From Candidatus Bathyarchaeota archaeon (GTDB lineage Archaea; Thermoproteota; Bathyarchaeia; TCS64), in assembly GCA_016934355.1 (NCBI GenBank), contig JAFGTA010000076.1, positions 1-55,355 of the forward strand: a stretch of DNA of 55,355 bases, read 5' to 3'. Under the pieces are notes generated by a model. That model saw only the letters and a program-made list of their open reading frames with translations, had not been told where the DNA came from and ran no database searches. Of the stretch, positions 25,502 through 32,411 are shown one piece after another. Both the position numbers and the translations under genes were made by a program. The first letter of the stretch is position 1. Each line of letters begins with the position of its first letter.

Positions 25502-26047
25502 ATGGAAAATAAAGCGATTCGCAAAGTCCCCTTAATCGCGATCCTCGCCGTATCGCTCCTCATGGTTGGAGCCTTGGGTGCCTACATCATGCACTACAGG
25601 CTCGAACAGGGAGCAAGTGTTACAGTGGGCTCCAACGGGTTTAAGCTGAGCCTTTTCTGGGATGAGGCTTGTACACAACCAGTCTCAACGCTAACATTCC
25701 CCGCAATGGCAGAGGGAGACCCTAACCAAGTCTCCACGACGCCCGAGGTCTACGTGAAGGCTCCCAACAAGCCTGTTGGTGAGACGGTCTTCATTAAATG
25801 GACGTGCGCCCAGCCACCGGTAAACATGGCGATCTCAGCGCAGAGAGCCTTGAAGAACACGGTCTCGGGAGAATGGAACGCTTGGCAGAGCTGGACCCAA
25901 GCAGACGCCTCTCAGCTGAGCCTAACCGATGCAACGTATCGGAACATCGTGAAGATCAGGTTTACCCTGACACCTACCAACGGCATCGCGACAGGGACCC
26001 ATGGATTTACCGTCTACCTCGATGGACTTGAGGATGATACGCTGTGA
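25502..26047 (+). CDS. membrane-anchored surface protein A of the element
   Basis: A 181-residue protein with a basic N-terminus, one hydrophobic segment at about residues 9-29 (a signal anchor) and an exported beta-rich domain. The ATG at 25502 follows GAGGAAAAAG at a good distance, and is preferred to an upstream in-frame ATG that lacks the signal. The domain contains a conserved-looking D-x2-C-x2-P and PEVYVKAPNKP. The following gene encodes a similar architecture and overlaps its stop in GTGA. No database family is recognised; a virion or pilus-like surface role is a guess. Confidence 0.75.
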   Translation: MENKAIRKVPLIAILAVSLLMVGALGAYIMHYRLEQGASVTVGSNGFKLSLFWDEACTQPVSTLTFPAMAEGDPNQVSTTPEVYVKAPNKPVGETVFIKWTCAQPPVNMAISAQRALKNTVSGEWNAWQSWTQADASQLSLTDATYRNIVKIRFTLTPTNGIATGTHGFTVYLDGLEDDTL

Positions 26048-26664
26048 GAGGGCTAAGGTACTGGTTTGGCAAGGACAAAGACGAGCCTTGGATAGACGCG
26101 AGACTTATCCCAAAACCATTGAAGATGCTAAAAGGGAAGGTCTCAAGGCTACCCCTCAGCGTCATAATAGTGGCCAGCCTTCTAATAGGCGGGGCATTCG
26201 CGGTGACAGGCTACGTGGTGGTCTTCTCGAACAGATACACGGCATACTACCAGATCAGCAACAACGACTATGTGTTCGGGGTCTATACAGACCAGACCTG
26301 CGACGACCCGGCTGACAGGATCGAATGGACCACTATACTTGAGAAAGACACGGGAGGCAACATCTACAAAACACCATCCGAGGTCTACTGGGTGAAGTTC
26401 GATAGGCTCCAACCCGGTGAAAGGGTCCTATTGTCATGGGACTACGCCAACATCGACCCCAAGATGGTAGTCGGAGCGGAGTACAGGAGCTTCCCAGCGG
26501 ACGACCAAGTAACCTGGACACTGTGGCCTTACGGGATCATGCTCCCCATCGAGTACGATGCTTACAATGGTCTCCAGATTCGGTTCTACCTTGAATCCGT
26601 CGATAACCCTGAGAAGGGCACGGGGAACTTTAAGATAGATCTGATCAGCAGCGTCGAGACGTAA
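26044..26664 (+). CDS. membrane-anchored surface protein B of the element
   Basis: A 206-residue protein with a cytoplasmic N-terminal tail of about 37 residues, a hydrophobic span at about 38-60 and an exported beta-rich domain. It shares with its neighbour the D-x2-C-x2-P motif (DQTCDDP), PSEVYWVKF, and a terminal VRIRF/LQIRFYL-like strand, which suggests an old duplication. GTG start overlaps the TGA of gene A. A T-tract terminator follows at about 26683. Function is unknown. Confidence 0.75.
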   Translation: MRGLRYWFGKDKDEPWIDARLIPKPLKMLKGKVSRLPLSVIIVASLLIGGAFAVTGYVVVFSNRYTAYYQISNNDYVFGVYTDQTCDDPADRIEWTTILEKDTGGNIYKTPSEVYWVKFDRLQPGERVLLSWDYANIDPKMVVGAEYRSFPADDQVTWTLWPYGIMLPIEYDAYNGLQIRFYLESVDNPEKGTGNFKIDLISSVET

Positions 26665-26682
26665 CGATGTATTCTCTTCTCC

Positions 26683-26689
26683 TTTTTTT
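26683..26689 (+). terminator. T-tract terminator after the surface-protein genes
   Basis: A pyrimidine-rich stretch ending in seven T lies 18 bp after the stop codon of surface protein B. Confidence 0.45.
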
Positions 26690-26715
26690 GTGAGTCCTCG
26701 AAGGTTTGAAAGAGC

Positions 26716-26889
26716 ATGAATGTGTTTAAGAGGTGTCCAGAGTGTGGGTTTGTCTACGTTATCAGCGAGAGAGAGGATGGGAAAGGGAAAAGACCCGGAT
26801 ACTGCCCGGACTGCTATATCCGCATTAAGGCTGGACTGCCCCGAGGGTTCAGGTTACCGAGCAGGATTCTTGTTCGGGTGAAAAAATAA
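26716..26889 (+). CDS. 57-residue zinc-ribbon protein
   Basis: This frame (ATG to TAA) encodes a small protein with CPECGFVYV and CPDCYIRI, two CxxC pairs separated by about 20 residues, then a basic tail rich in Arg and Lys. That is a typical zinc ribbon with a nucleic-acid-binding tail. It is in the rightward gene set of the element. Family is not identified. Confidence 0.65.
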   Translation: MNVFKRCPECGFVYVISEREDGKGKRPGYCPDCYIRIKAGLPRGFRLPSRILVRVKK

Positions 26890-26943
26890 TCCCGTTTTAT
26901 ACCTCTTATTACCCTATTCGGTAACACTGTTATTATCCCTAAG

Positions 26944-26954
26944 ATTACCGTAAA
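26944..26954. promoter_or_regulatory. element operator-like site ATTACCGTAAA
   Basis: The sequence CCTAAGATTACCGTAAA repeats CCTAAGATTACTGTAAA found at 25367-25383. Its core is a near-palindrome TTACNGTAA. It sits about 20-30 bp before the start codon of the gene at 26974. Confidence 0.45.
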
Positions 26955-26973
26955 GGGTCTCGGTTAGACACCG

Positions 26974-27360
26974 ATGTTAGCGAGAGCTACGGATCGGAGC
27001 GTTGAGCTACCCCTTGAGAAGAAGGTTGAGCTCATCCGCTCCGAGCTTGAGAAGAGATTCCCGGGGCACAGCATAGTGGTCCGGGAGTGGAGAAACAAAC
27101 GAGACACCGGGATAAAGATAAGGTGGACCGATGGCCCGAGTCTCATCGATATGATAGAGACCGGGATCAGGGAGCGGTTCGGCTTCGCCTGTCTCGGGGG
27201 AAGGCACCCCTCAATACCTAATTGTTTCGTCTGCTACGAACGAGAGTACAGCACAGAGGCACTTGCCTCGGTTGAGAGCAGCAGCCCTTGGAACAGCTAC
27301 GATTGGGCTCTTTTAGCCGAGAGAAGCTATGATCCAGAGGGAAAACTCGTAGAGGCTTGA
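26974..27360 (+). CDS. element protein resembling LPD29-type domain
   Basis: A 128-residue protein. The block ELEKRFPGHSIVVRE, followed by GIKIRWTDGPSLIDMIETGI, resembles the FPG...V.W.DGP pattern I associate with the large-polyvalent-protein-associated domain LPD29 seen in mobile elements. The C-terminus has CFVCYERE and a Tyr-rich tail. The match is by eye and may be wrong; otherwise the function is unknown. It is preceded by the TTACCGTAA site and the short sequence GGTTAGACACC, also present at about 25259. Confidence 0.55.
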   Translation: MLARATDRSVELPLEKKVELIRSELEKRFPGHSIVVREWRNKRDTGIKIRWTDGPSLIDMIETGIRERFGFACLGGRHPSIPNCFVCYEREYSTEALASVESSSPWNSYDWALLAERSYDPEGKLVEA

Positions 27361-27438
27361 AGCCATGTTCTGTTACCTCTCTCCCCCATTTTTTCTACCC
27401 AATTACTCTAAAAGGGCGAGTTTAGAGGTTAGATCGAG

Positions 27439-27795
27439 ATGCGGGGCTTAATAGTTAAGGAAAGACACAGGGACCAGATAAGGGTCGGGGAGAAGACCCA
27501 GACCCGGAGACAGCACAAACGCCCATTCCGCCCCGGGGAGGTCCTACGCCTCAAGAGGACCTACACCGATTACTGGCATCCCGAGACGCTTATCGAGATA
27601 ACGGGCGTACGGGTCGAGGAGCTTGGATGCTGCACAGAGGGAGATGCACGAGCCGAGGGATTCCAGAGCCTACGAGACTTCAAAAAGCAGTGGCAGGCGT
27701 ACACGGGGCAGCCTTGGCGAGACGAGACCCGGGTAGTCGTCTACGAGTTCCAGCGATGGACTCCCCGGGGCTTTAATGGTCCACACTCCACGTGA
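27439..27795 (+). CDS. ASCH-domain protein
   Basis: A 118-residue protein with the ASCH signature: MRGLIVKERHRDQIRVGEKTQTRR at the start, GEVLRLKRTY, and a C-terminal EGFQSLRDFKKQW. ASCH domains share the PUA-like fold and bind RNA or modified nucleosides. Such genes are frequent in mobile elements. The 3' end overlaps the convergent 27773-28594 gene by 23 bp. Confidence 0.75.
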   Translation: MRGLIVKERHRDQIRVGEKTQTRRQHKRPFRPGEVLRLKRTYTDYWHPETLIEITGVRVEELGCCTEGDARAEGFQSLRDFKKQWQAYTGQPWRDETRVVVYEFQRWTPRGFNGPHST

Positions 27796-28594
27796 CTGGT
27801 GGCGGGTTCATTTCCTCGTCTGGGATATCTTCGTCTTCAAACACCTTCTCGGGGAGCCTTGGGCTCGGGTGGACGTGACCCTGTATGAAAAGGTAGCTCA
27901 TCGCTTTCAATGTGACTGATAGCCTTGTCCCTCCAAGTGGGTTTCTACCGCTCTTCACGAGACCGTATCGTCTCAGATATCCGGTGTCCCGTTTGTCCAA
28001 GTTCAATGTCTTGGCGTTTTTCTCGGAGTTTCCCAGTAGTGTGAGGAGGCTCTCAGAGTAGTGGTTGACGGCGTTGTAGATGTTGAGCTCCTCTACACCC
28101 ATCCCGATCTCTTCCCTGAGACAATCATCCATTCGATTGAAGTCTCGCTCAGATTTGAGGAGAATGTCTTTTTGTTCAAGCTTCATCTGAGCGGTTCTCT
28201 TTTTCCGTTCATCGAGAGCTTCAAGGTACTTTGGGTGTTTAGCTTTCTTTAGGCTCACCCGCATTGAACGGAGCTCATCGACTTTGAGTTTGAGCTTCTC
28301 CGCCATCTCTGAGAGGTCCAAAGCTTTACGCTCAAGGGCTATCAGTCTCGGGACCAGCCTAATGTTTCTTGATAGGACACCCTTACTTGTTAATTGAATT
28401 AGTTTGAAGGATCGGGGAAGCCTCTTCGCCCGTTTGAGTTCTCTAATCAATAGAGTCGCGTATCCAGAGGTCTCGCAGCCATAGACCTCGGCACATTGTT
28501 GAGACGTGACCCAGAAGTCGTTCTCCTCGATGTACTCTATGAGACGCTGGACTTTCTCCTCGGTTTGATTGGTCCAGCCCTTCAAGGCTTTCAC
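27773..28594 (-). CDS. element protein with N-terminal HTH and coiled coil, unknown function
   Basis: A 273-residue protein. Residues about 12-60 look like a winged helix (VQRLIEYIEENDFWVTSQQCAEVYG). Residues about 90-150 form a coiled coil rich in Lys/Glu. The C-terminal part (LDKRDTGYLRRYGLVKSGRNPL) looks like another winged helix with a basic wing. GTG start overlaps the upstream stop in GTGA. A DNA-binding role such as replication initiation or partition is possible but not shown. Confidence 0.65.
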   Translation of the reverse strand: MKALKGWTNQTEEKVQRLIEYIEENDFWVTSQQCAEVYGCETSGYATLLIRELKRAKRLPRSFKLIQLTSKGVLSRNIRLVPRLIALERKALDLSEMAEKLKLKVDELRSMRVSLKKAKHPKYLEALDERKKRTAQMKLEQKDILLKSERDFNRMDDCLREEIGMGVEELNIYNAVNHYSESLLTLLGNSEKNAKTLNLDKRDTGYLRRYGLVKSGRNPLGGTRLSVTLKAMSYLFIQGHVHPSPRLPEKVFEDEDIPDEEMNPPPVTWSVDH

Positions 28595-29121
28595 CTGTGT
28601 TCGTTGAGGTATCTCTGAGCCTCGGCGAACGCTTCGGATCGGCTCATCTCCTCTAAGACCTTTTTTGCGCTGTTTGGGGCTACAGTCTTCAACATCTCGT
28701 AGAAGCGGCTCGCCTCCATCCTTACCTTGTGTACCTCTACTTCCTTGGGTATAGGCTCCTCAGGGCGATCTACTGGCTCGATCCCGAGTATCTTGCGCTC
28801 CTCTTCCCTGAGATGCCGGAGTTCACTGCTAACCACGGTCCTCAAGTGAAGGCTCTTTGATTTGAAGCTCTCCCTTTCAAGCTCCCTCTGCTTCTCCCTG
28901 TTCAGGTAGAGTTGACGACCTATGACCTCGTACATCTCACCGATAGCCGCGAGCTTCACTATCCACCCGTTTACCCCGGTTCTACGACCCCAATCTCTCC
29001 AGAGGGCTTGCTCGCTCACTCCATGCTTCTTCGAGAGCTCGGGGATAAACGTCGATGCCTTGATGTCGAGGCTGTCTGCTCGGAGCATGTCCCGGCGACG
29101 CTCAATCAACTCTTTTCTCAT
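28591..29121 (-). CDS. element HTH/helical protein, unknown function
   Basis: A 176-residue largely helical protein. Residues about 20-50 (FIPELSKKHGVSEQALWRDW) form a plausible helix-turn-helix, followed by a long charged helix and a Pro-rich segment. The first ATG of the frame is at 29136, but the ATG at 29121 has AAGGAG about 6 bp upstream and is preferred. It is translationally coupled to the next gene. The arrangement of N-terminal HTH plus long helix resembles small terminase-like or partition proteins, without a firm match. Confidence 0.6.
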   Translation of the reverse strand: MRKELIERRRDMLRADSLDIKASTFIPELSKKHGVSEQALWRDWGRRTGVNGWIVKLAAIGEMYEVIGRQLYLNREKQRELERESFKSKSLHLRTVVSSELRHLREEERKILGIEPVDRPEEPIPKEVEVHKVRMEASRFYEMLKTVAPNSAKKVLEEMSRSEAFAEAQRYLNEHR

Positions 29122-29250
29122 GTGAGACTCCTTCATGTGAACCGCGAAATAGGACAGGTTTTGTCCTACGGGTTCCGGTCAATTATATAAAATCAGGTAT
29201 GTCTTGATTTTAAGCAAATTGTAAACTTTTAGGTTTAATATGATGGGAAC

Positions 29251-29505
29251 TCATCTAATTGATTCGGTGAACAATGGGTCGAGGGTTTGCTGCTGGGGTC
29301 TCGCCTCGATGCTCACGGTGTTGGTCGATGGGTCTATGTAGAACCCGGCCCGGGTGATGGTCTCAAGGATCATGTCCGTGTGGTAGCCTCTGGCTTTGAG
29401 TATTCCTATCAGCTGCTTTACCTTCATCGGTCCCCTGTGGGTCTCGATAATCTCCTTCACGCTCTCATGGAACTCTCGCCTTGACTCCTCGAAGCCTGCT
29501 GACAT
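29251..29505 (-). CDS. 84-residue winged-helix-like protein of the element
   Basis: Residues about 15-75 read as a winged helix: IIETHRGPMKVKQLIGILKARG, then TDMILETITRAGFYIDPSTNTVSIEA, which has the helix-turn-helix followed by a beta hairpin. The ATG is preceded by TTTACAGTAAA (29517-29527, complementary strand) and, further upstream, a TATA-like TTTAATTAA. It may be autoregulated. No family is assigned. Confidence 0.6.
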   Translation of the reverse strand: MSAGFEESRREFHESVKEIIETHRGPMKVKQLIGILKARGYHTDMILETITRAGFYIDPSTNTVSIEARPQQQTLDPLFTESIR

Positions 29506-29516
29506 TTTACTCGTGA

Positions 29517-29527
29517 TTTACTGTAAA
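29517..29527. promoter_or_regulatory. element operator-like palindrome TTTACTGTAAA
   Basis: TTTACTGTAAA is a perfect palindrome with one central base (extended ATTTACTGTAAAT). It lies 12 bp before the start codon of the winged-helix gene and downstream of a TATA-like stretch. Related sites occur at 25373 and 26944. Confidence 0.5.
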
Positions 29528-29718
29528 TTTTGGGTTAATTAAACATTGTCACTTTTATGTGAGACAGGTCGGTGAAAGTGGGGATTGTCTCATAGTCTAA
29601 TGCTCCCCGATACGCTTTAAGACAGGAAAAACCGAGCATATCTTGAGTTGGTCCCGGCGGACCCAGAGGAAATATGTCCTGATGTCCTGAGGGTATGGGT
29701 CGCGCCGGGTCGATTGTG

Positions 29719-30450
29719 CTATGTTTCCTTCTTTTTACGGTCCACGGCTTCATCTATGAGCTTGTCTCGTAGCCAGTGTTTGGCGTCCAGTTTCTCATCG
29801 TCCGGGATACCCGTACTGTCTACAAAGGTGTAGATATCTGAGAACCGTTCAACTGTGATACCTGCTTCCTTCGCCTTGGAGTATAGGGCTGCTCTAACCG
29901 CTGGGTCTCCCCACTCTTCGAGATCGGATTGACGCCCAACGTCCTCTACCTGTTTGTTCGTGAGAGTCGCGTATCTCATCTGAGCCTCTATCGCTGCCTG
30001 TGGGCTCGCATCGGATAAAGCGTAGATCTTCACCTTTGGCCCTCTGTCACTTTCCGGCTTGAACGGAGACCCGACTCTCGCCCTTTTTGGTCTCTTCACG
30101 AAGCCCAAGCTCGTTAAAGCCTTCAGGTTTCGGCTGATGGTTCCCTGTGGTAGACCTGTCTCGACCTCAAGTTCAAGGCTCGTCGTGGCTCCGTTTTTGA
30201 TGAGAAAGCCTATGATGTCTCTGCTCTGGGGTCGGTCAATTAAATTCAGCAGGCGAATAAATTTCCTGAAACACCGTGCATCGACGAAACCAGACTTTTT
30301 TTCATCACTATATAGTGAATATAATTCCTTGATCAGTGTATTTGTATGTAGGGAAAAAAATTCAGCAAGTGAATATTTTTCCGTCTCACTGGTCTTGGCT
30401 GACTTGGGGACCGTGATTAGATTCTGGGCTTGACTGGTCTCGTCTCTCAT
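29719..30450 (-). CDS. winged-helix transcriptional regulator of the element
   Basis: A 243-residue protein with a MarR/TrmB-like winged helix at about residues 75-135: SRDIIGFLIKNGATTSLELE, then VETGLPQGTISRNLKALTSL and GFVKRPKRARVG. The N-terminal 70 residues are helical and the C-terminal 90 residues contain TFVDSTGIPDDEKLDAKHW. ATG follows AGGAGATCGAG. It is probably a regulator of element genes. Start and length are well supported by the ribosome site. Confidence 0.75.
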   Translation of the reverse strand: MRDETSQAQNLITVPKSAKTSETEKYSLAEFFSLHTNTLIKELYSLYSDEKKSGFVDARCFRKFIRLLNLIDRPQSRDIIGFLIKNGATTSLELEVETGLPQGTISRNLKALTSLGFVKRPKRARVGSPFKPESDRGPKVKIYALSDASPQAAIEAQMRYATLTNKQVEDVGRQSDLEEWGDPAVRAALYSKAKEAGITVERFSDIYTFVDSTGIPDDEKLDAKHWLRDKLIDEAVDRKKKET

Positions 30451-30459
30451 CTCGATCTC

Positions 30460-30684
30460 CTAATGATGCTCGTGAGCTGATATCCGGGAAAACAGTTGGT
30501 CCAATTCTTCTTCAATCTGAGATAGCATGGACAGGGCTCTTCTACGGTGGGTATCCACGATTTTCTGAAGGTGTGGCTCGTGTATCTCGTCGAGTACCTT
30601 ACATATCGCTTGTAGTTCCTCTCGGTGCCGAAGGTTCATGGTTATGTGGGCTAAATCCCTCTTATGATTGGACGCCGAGTACAT
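30460..30684 (-). CDS. small helical protein of the element
   Basis: A 74-residue protein made of two long helices (REELQAICKVLDEIHEPHLQ and RRALSMLSQIEEELDQLFSR) ending in His-rich residues. The ATG shares one base with the stop of the preceding gene (TGATG), which argues for a coupled operon. No family is recognised. Confidence 0.55.
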   Translation of the reverse strand: MYSASNHKRDLAHITMNLRHREELQAICKVLDEIHEPHLQKIVDTHRRRALSMLSQIEEELDQLFSRISAHEHH

Positions 30685-30872
30685 CACACCAACCCCGGTT
30701 GATTTGTGCTGGTCTCGGCTTCCACGTCCACGAGTCCAAGGTCTACGAGACTCAAGGTGGCCTCACCGAGCCTATCCTGCAAGTGGGCTAACAGTAGCTC
30801 CTGTACGGTTTTCTCCAGCTTGAGGAGACGGTTTTCAAGCTCGGCTCGTTCCTTCTCTTCCACTGTGGGCAC
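30684..30872 (-). CDS. 62-residue coiled-coil protein of the element
   Basis: Residues about 5-40 (EEKERAELENRLLKLEKTVQ and onward) form a strong leucine-zipper-like coiled coil. The GTG start directly follows the TAG stop of the upstream gene with no gap. A dimerising accessory protein is likely; function is unknown. Confidence 0.55.
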   Translation of the reverse strand: MPTVEEKERAELENRLLKLEKTVQELLLAHLQDRLGEATLSLVDLGLVDVEAETSTNQPGLV

Positions 30873-31439
30873 CTACTTCTTCCAAGAGCCGTAAACATCG
30901 CTGAGGCTCAACTCGATCTCTTGACGCTTGGGCTCGGGTTCAGGTTCGGGCTCAGGCTCGGGGACCGGTAAGCCGTGGAAGTGGCTCTCCAAGGCATCCA
31001 TGCTGATGTTCTCGATGTAGACATCGCTGAGCCTCGGCATATCCACCACCAAGGGCTCAGTGTCGTGGGTGACGGTCTCGGGGTAGACCCGCGCGTACTT
31101 GGAGTTCCTCATCAGAGTCTCTATGTCCTCGGCTGTCCAGTCTTCAAGTTTGAGACAGGTCACGATGTTACGCCTGATGTTGTCCACCAGCTGCTTCGCC
31201 TCGTCCAGCTCCTTCGTCCTGAGATGGTCTCGGATGATGCGGTCAGCCTCTGCCCGTCTCACGGCTCTCCCGATCTCGTTGTCCCGGTCAAGCTGCTGAA
31301 TCGCCTCTTCACGTCTCTGCTTCCTCTCCTCTGGGGAAAGGCCATCCCTCTCAGCCTTGAGCTCCCTGATCCTCGATAGAACATAGTCTCGGATCGGGGT
31401 ACTGTTCAACCGTAGCGGTCCTAACCATTGACTGCCCAT
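30873..31439 (-). CDS. charged helical protein with Pro-Glu repeat and VYGSWKK tail
   Basis: A 188-residue protein. The first two thirds are charged helices (RIRELKAERDGLSPEERKQR). Then comes a PEPEPEPEPEP repeat and a C-terminal segment LSLSDVYGSWKK. The upstream gene ends in nearly the same motif (LFQEVYGTWKKEK). The ATG at 31439 is used because it comes just after the upstream stop at 31444; the longer frame overlaps that gene throughout. Function unknown; a shared C-terminal docking peptide is possible. Confidence 0.65.
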   Translation of the reverse strand: MGSQWLGPLRLNSTPIRDYVLSRIRELKAERDGLSPEERKQRREEAIQQLDRDNEIGRAVRRAEADRIIRDHLRTKELDEAKQLVDNIRRNIVTCLKLEDWTAEDIETLMRNSKYARVYPETVTHDTEPLVVDMPRLSDVYIENISMDALESHFHGLPVPEPEPEPEPEPKRQEIELSLSDVYGSWKK

Positions 31440-31443
31440 CACA

Positions 31444-31692
31444 TCACTTCTCCTTCTTCCATGTCCCGTAGACCTCTTGGAACAATTTCCTTCCCTCAGA
31501 TCCATCCGTGGTGGGGATGCTCCCGGGTCTACCGAGCATGTCAAGACTCGTCCTTGGTGGACGACCCACTCTTCGAGGCTTAGAGTCAACCCCAACAGCA
31601 TCGAGGAGAATGTCCCTGTGAGTCTTATCTCCCTTCTTGCTGAGGTAGTCCCTGTACTCCTTCTCAGTGAGTTCTATGTACACTGTAGGCAT
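31444..31692 (-). CDS. 82-residue protein, first gene of the leftward element operon
   Basis: The N-terminus MPTVYIELTEKEYRDYLSKKG reads as a short beta strand followed by helices, like a ribbon-helix-helix repressor, then a basic RRVGRPPRT linker (AT-hook-like) and the tail EVYGTWKKEK. Its start is about 50 bp from a 20-bp perfect palindrome, the expected place for an autoregulatory operator. DNA binding is inferred from the AT-hook-like RGRP-type segment and operator proximity. Confidence 0.6.
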   Translation of the reverse strand: MPTVYIELTEKEYRDYLSKKGDKTHRDILLDAVGVDSKPRRVGRPPRTSLDMLGRPGSIPTTDGSEGRKLFQEVYGTWKKEK

Positions 31693-31742
31693 GTTTCTTT
31701 CACTTCTAACTAAATTATCTAAGAGAGAATATTTAACAATAT

Positions 31743-31762
31743 TTATACCTAATTAGGTATAA
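31743..31762. promoter_or_regulatory. 20-bp perfect palindrome, operator of the leftward operon
   Basis: TTATACCTAATTAGGTATAA is a perfect palindrome. It lies between the right attachment core and the first gene of the leftward operon and overlaps AT-rich promoter-like sequence. A partly related motif ATTACTGGTAAA follows at 31762-31773. Confidence 0.65.
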
Positions 31763-31805
31763 TTACTGGTAAATACTATGGGTGGTTAAGGCGTTATCTG
31801 GCGTT

Positions 31806-31913
31806 CTATACCTCCCAGTTGGGGATCAGCGCCTTGCAGATGAACTCAGCCGAGGGCGTGTGTTTTCTCAGGTTGTCGATGTCCATGAACGAACCGTATG
31901 TGAAGTACAGCAT
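31806..31913 (-). pseudogene. gamma-glutamylcyclotransferase-like protein, N-terminal 35 codons (split by element)
   Basis: The frame encodes MLYFTYGSFMDIDNLRKH and ends in ALIPNWEV, then a TAG created at the element junction. YFTYGSF is the glycine-rich substrate loop of the GGCT family. The continuation (QFNYYSKNY...) is at 23137-23480. The upstream region on the right (to about 32034) is duplicated at 39425-39545. Alone this fragment is non-functional. Confidence 0.88.
31810..31818 (+). other. attR core
   Basis: The second copy of ACCTCCCAG. To its right are the host codons for the GGCT N-terminus, to its left the element's last bases. Confidence 0.8.
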
Positions 31914-31994
31914 GGTGCAAGTGGTGCAATTTGGTTAGATAGATTTTCCGGTGAACTCTGTTGGGGGTTTACCTGTTTCTTCGACGACTTTGCT

Positions 31995-32034
31995 TTTCCC
32001 TTATAGTTGGTTACTTACGATAAGCGTTTTTCCG
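31995..32034. repeat. promoter-like repeat R1
   Basis: A unit of about 40 bp, TTTCCCTTATAGTTGGTTAC followed by TTACGATAAGCGTTTTTCCG, recurs with changes at 32066-32105 (R2) and 39503-39541 (R3). R1 and R3 each lie upstream of a copy of the split GGCT gene. Their middle, ACTTA-N3-TAAG, is a near-palindrome. Confidence 0.6.
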
Positions 32035-32051
32035 GGGGGCTGTGGTCTTAG

Positions 32052-32068
32052 AATGCCGACTCGGCATT
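32052..32068. promoter_or_regulatory. 17-bp palindrome between R1 and R2
   Basis: AATGCCGACTCGGCATT is a perfect palindrome around one central C. It could be an operator or a hairpin; nothing else identifies it. Confidence 0.4.
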
Positions 32069-32105
32069 TCCCTTGTAATAGGTTACTTATTATAAGTGTT
32101 TTCCG
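32066..32105. repeat. promoter-like repeat R2
   Basis: Second copy of the unit, with ACTTATTATAAGT as a perfect 13-bp palindrome at its centre. It follows R1 by about 30 bp. Confidence 0.55.
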
Positions 32106-32111
32106 CGGGCC

Positions 32112-32411
32112 CTATAAGTTGTTTTTAGCTATTTTTCTCTTATTTTGGTTCTTCTGATTTTTAGTGTTTATGTACATATAACGATTCATATGATAACCTA
32201 GTAATAATTTCGGCAACTTATTCAGTAAAGCAATCCGGGTACGGTGTTTGCGTCATGTTACATGGAACAAGTGAGATTTATTAGATGGTTAACTAAAGAA
32301 CGGTTAGAGTAAAGCATGAACTTACGTGCTCTGATAACCTAGGCCAAGCGCATGTGCATTCGAATACTTCTACAAATACAATACTCCGTTTGAATACGTG
32401 CCTTCGAGGAA
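32112..32411. other. AT-rich intergenic region
   Basis: About 300 bp with no reading frame or RNA gene that I can support, between the GGCT upstream repeats and the 3' end of the flavoprotein gene. Confidence 0.5.

Larger units (their letters stand above)
23480..31818. mobile_element. integrated element of about 8.3 kb, inserted in a GGCT-like gene
   Basis: Both boundaries are defined by the two halves of one host gene and by a shared core ACCTCCCAG at 23480-23488 and 31810-31818. The interior carries a tyrosine recombinase next to the left end, rightward genes for two membrane-anchored surface proteins, a zinc ribbon, an LPD29-like protein and an ASCH protein, then a leftward string of small regulators and coiled-coil proteins. 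The recombinase gene is intact and not split by the attachment site. Arginine codons include CGA repeatedly, which is scarce in the flanking host genes. No replication, packaging or conjugation protein is recognisable. It could be a small virus or plasmid. Confidence 0.88.

Noticed and set aside
29535..29753. 72-residue frame on the minus strand between the winged-helix genes of the element
   Set aside because: It overlaps the 3' end of the well-supported regulator, has no ribosome site, and its composition (Pro/His/Arg) looks like chance reading of intergenic sequence.
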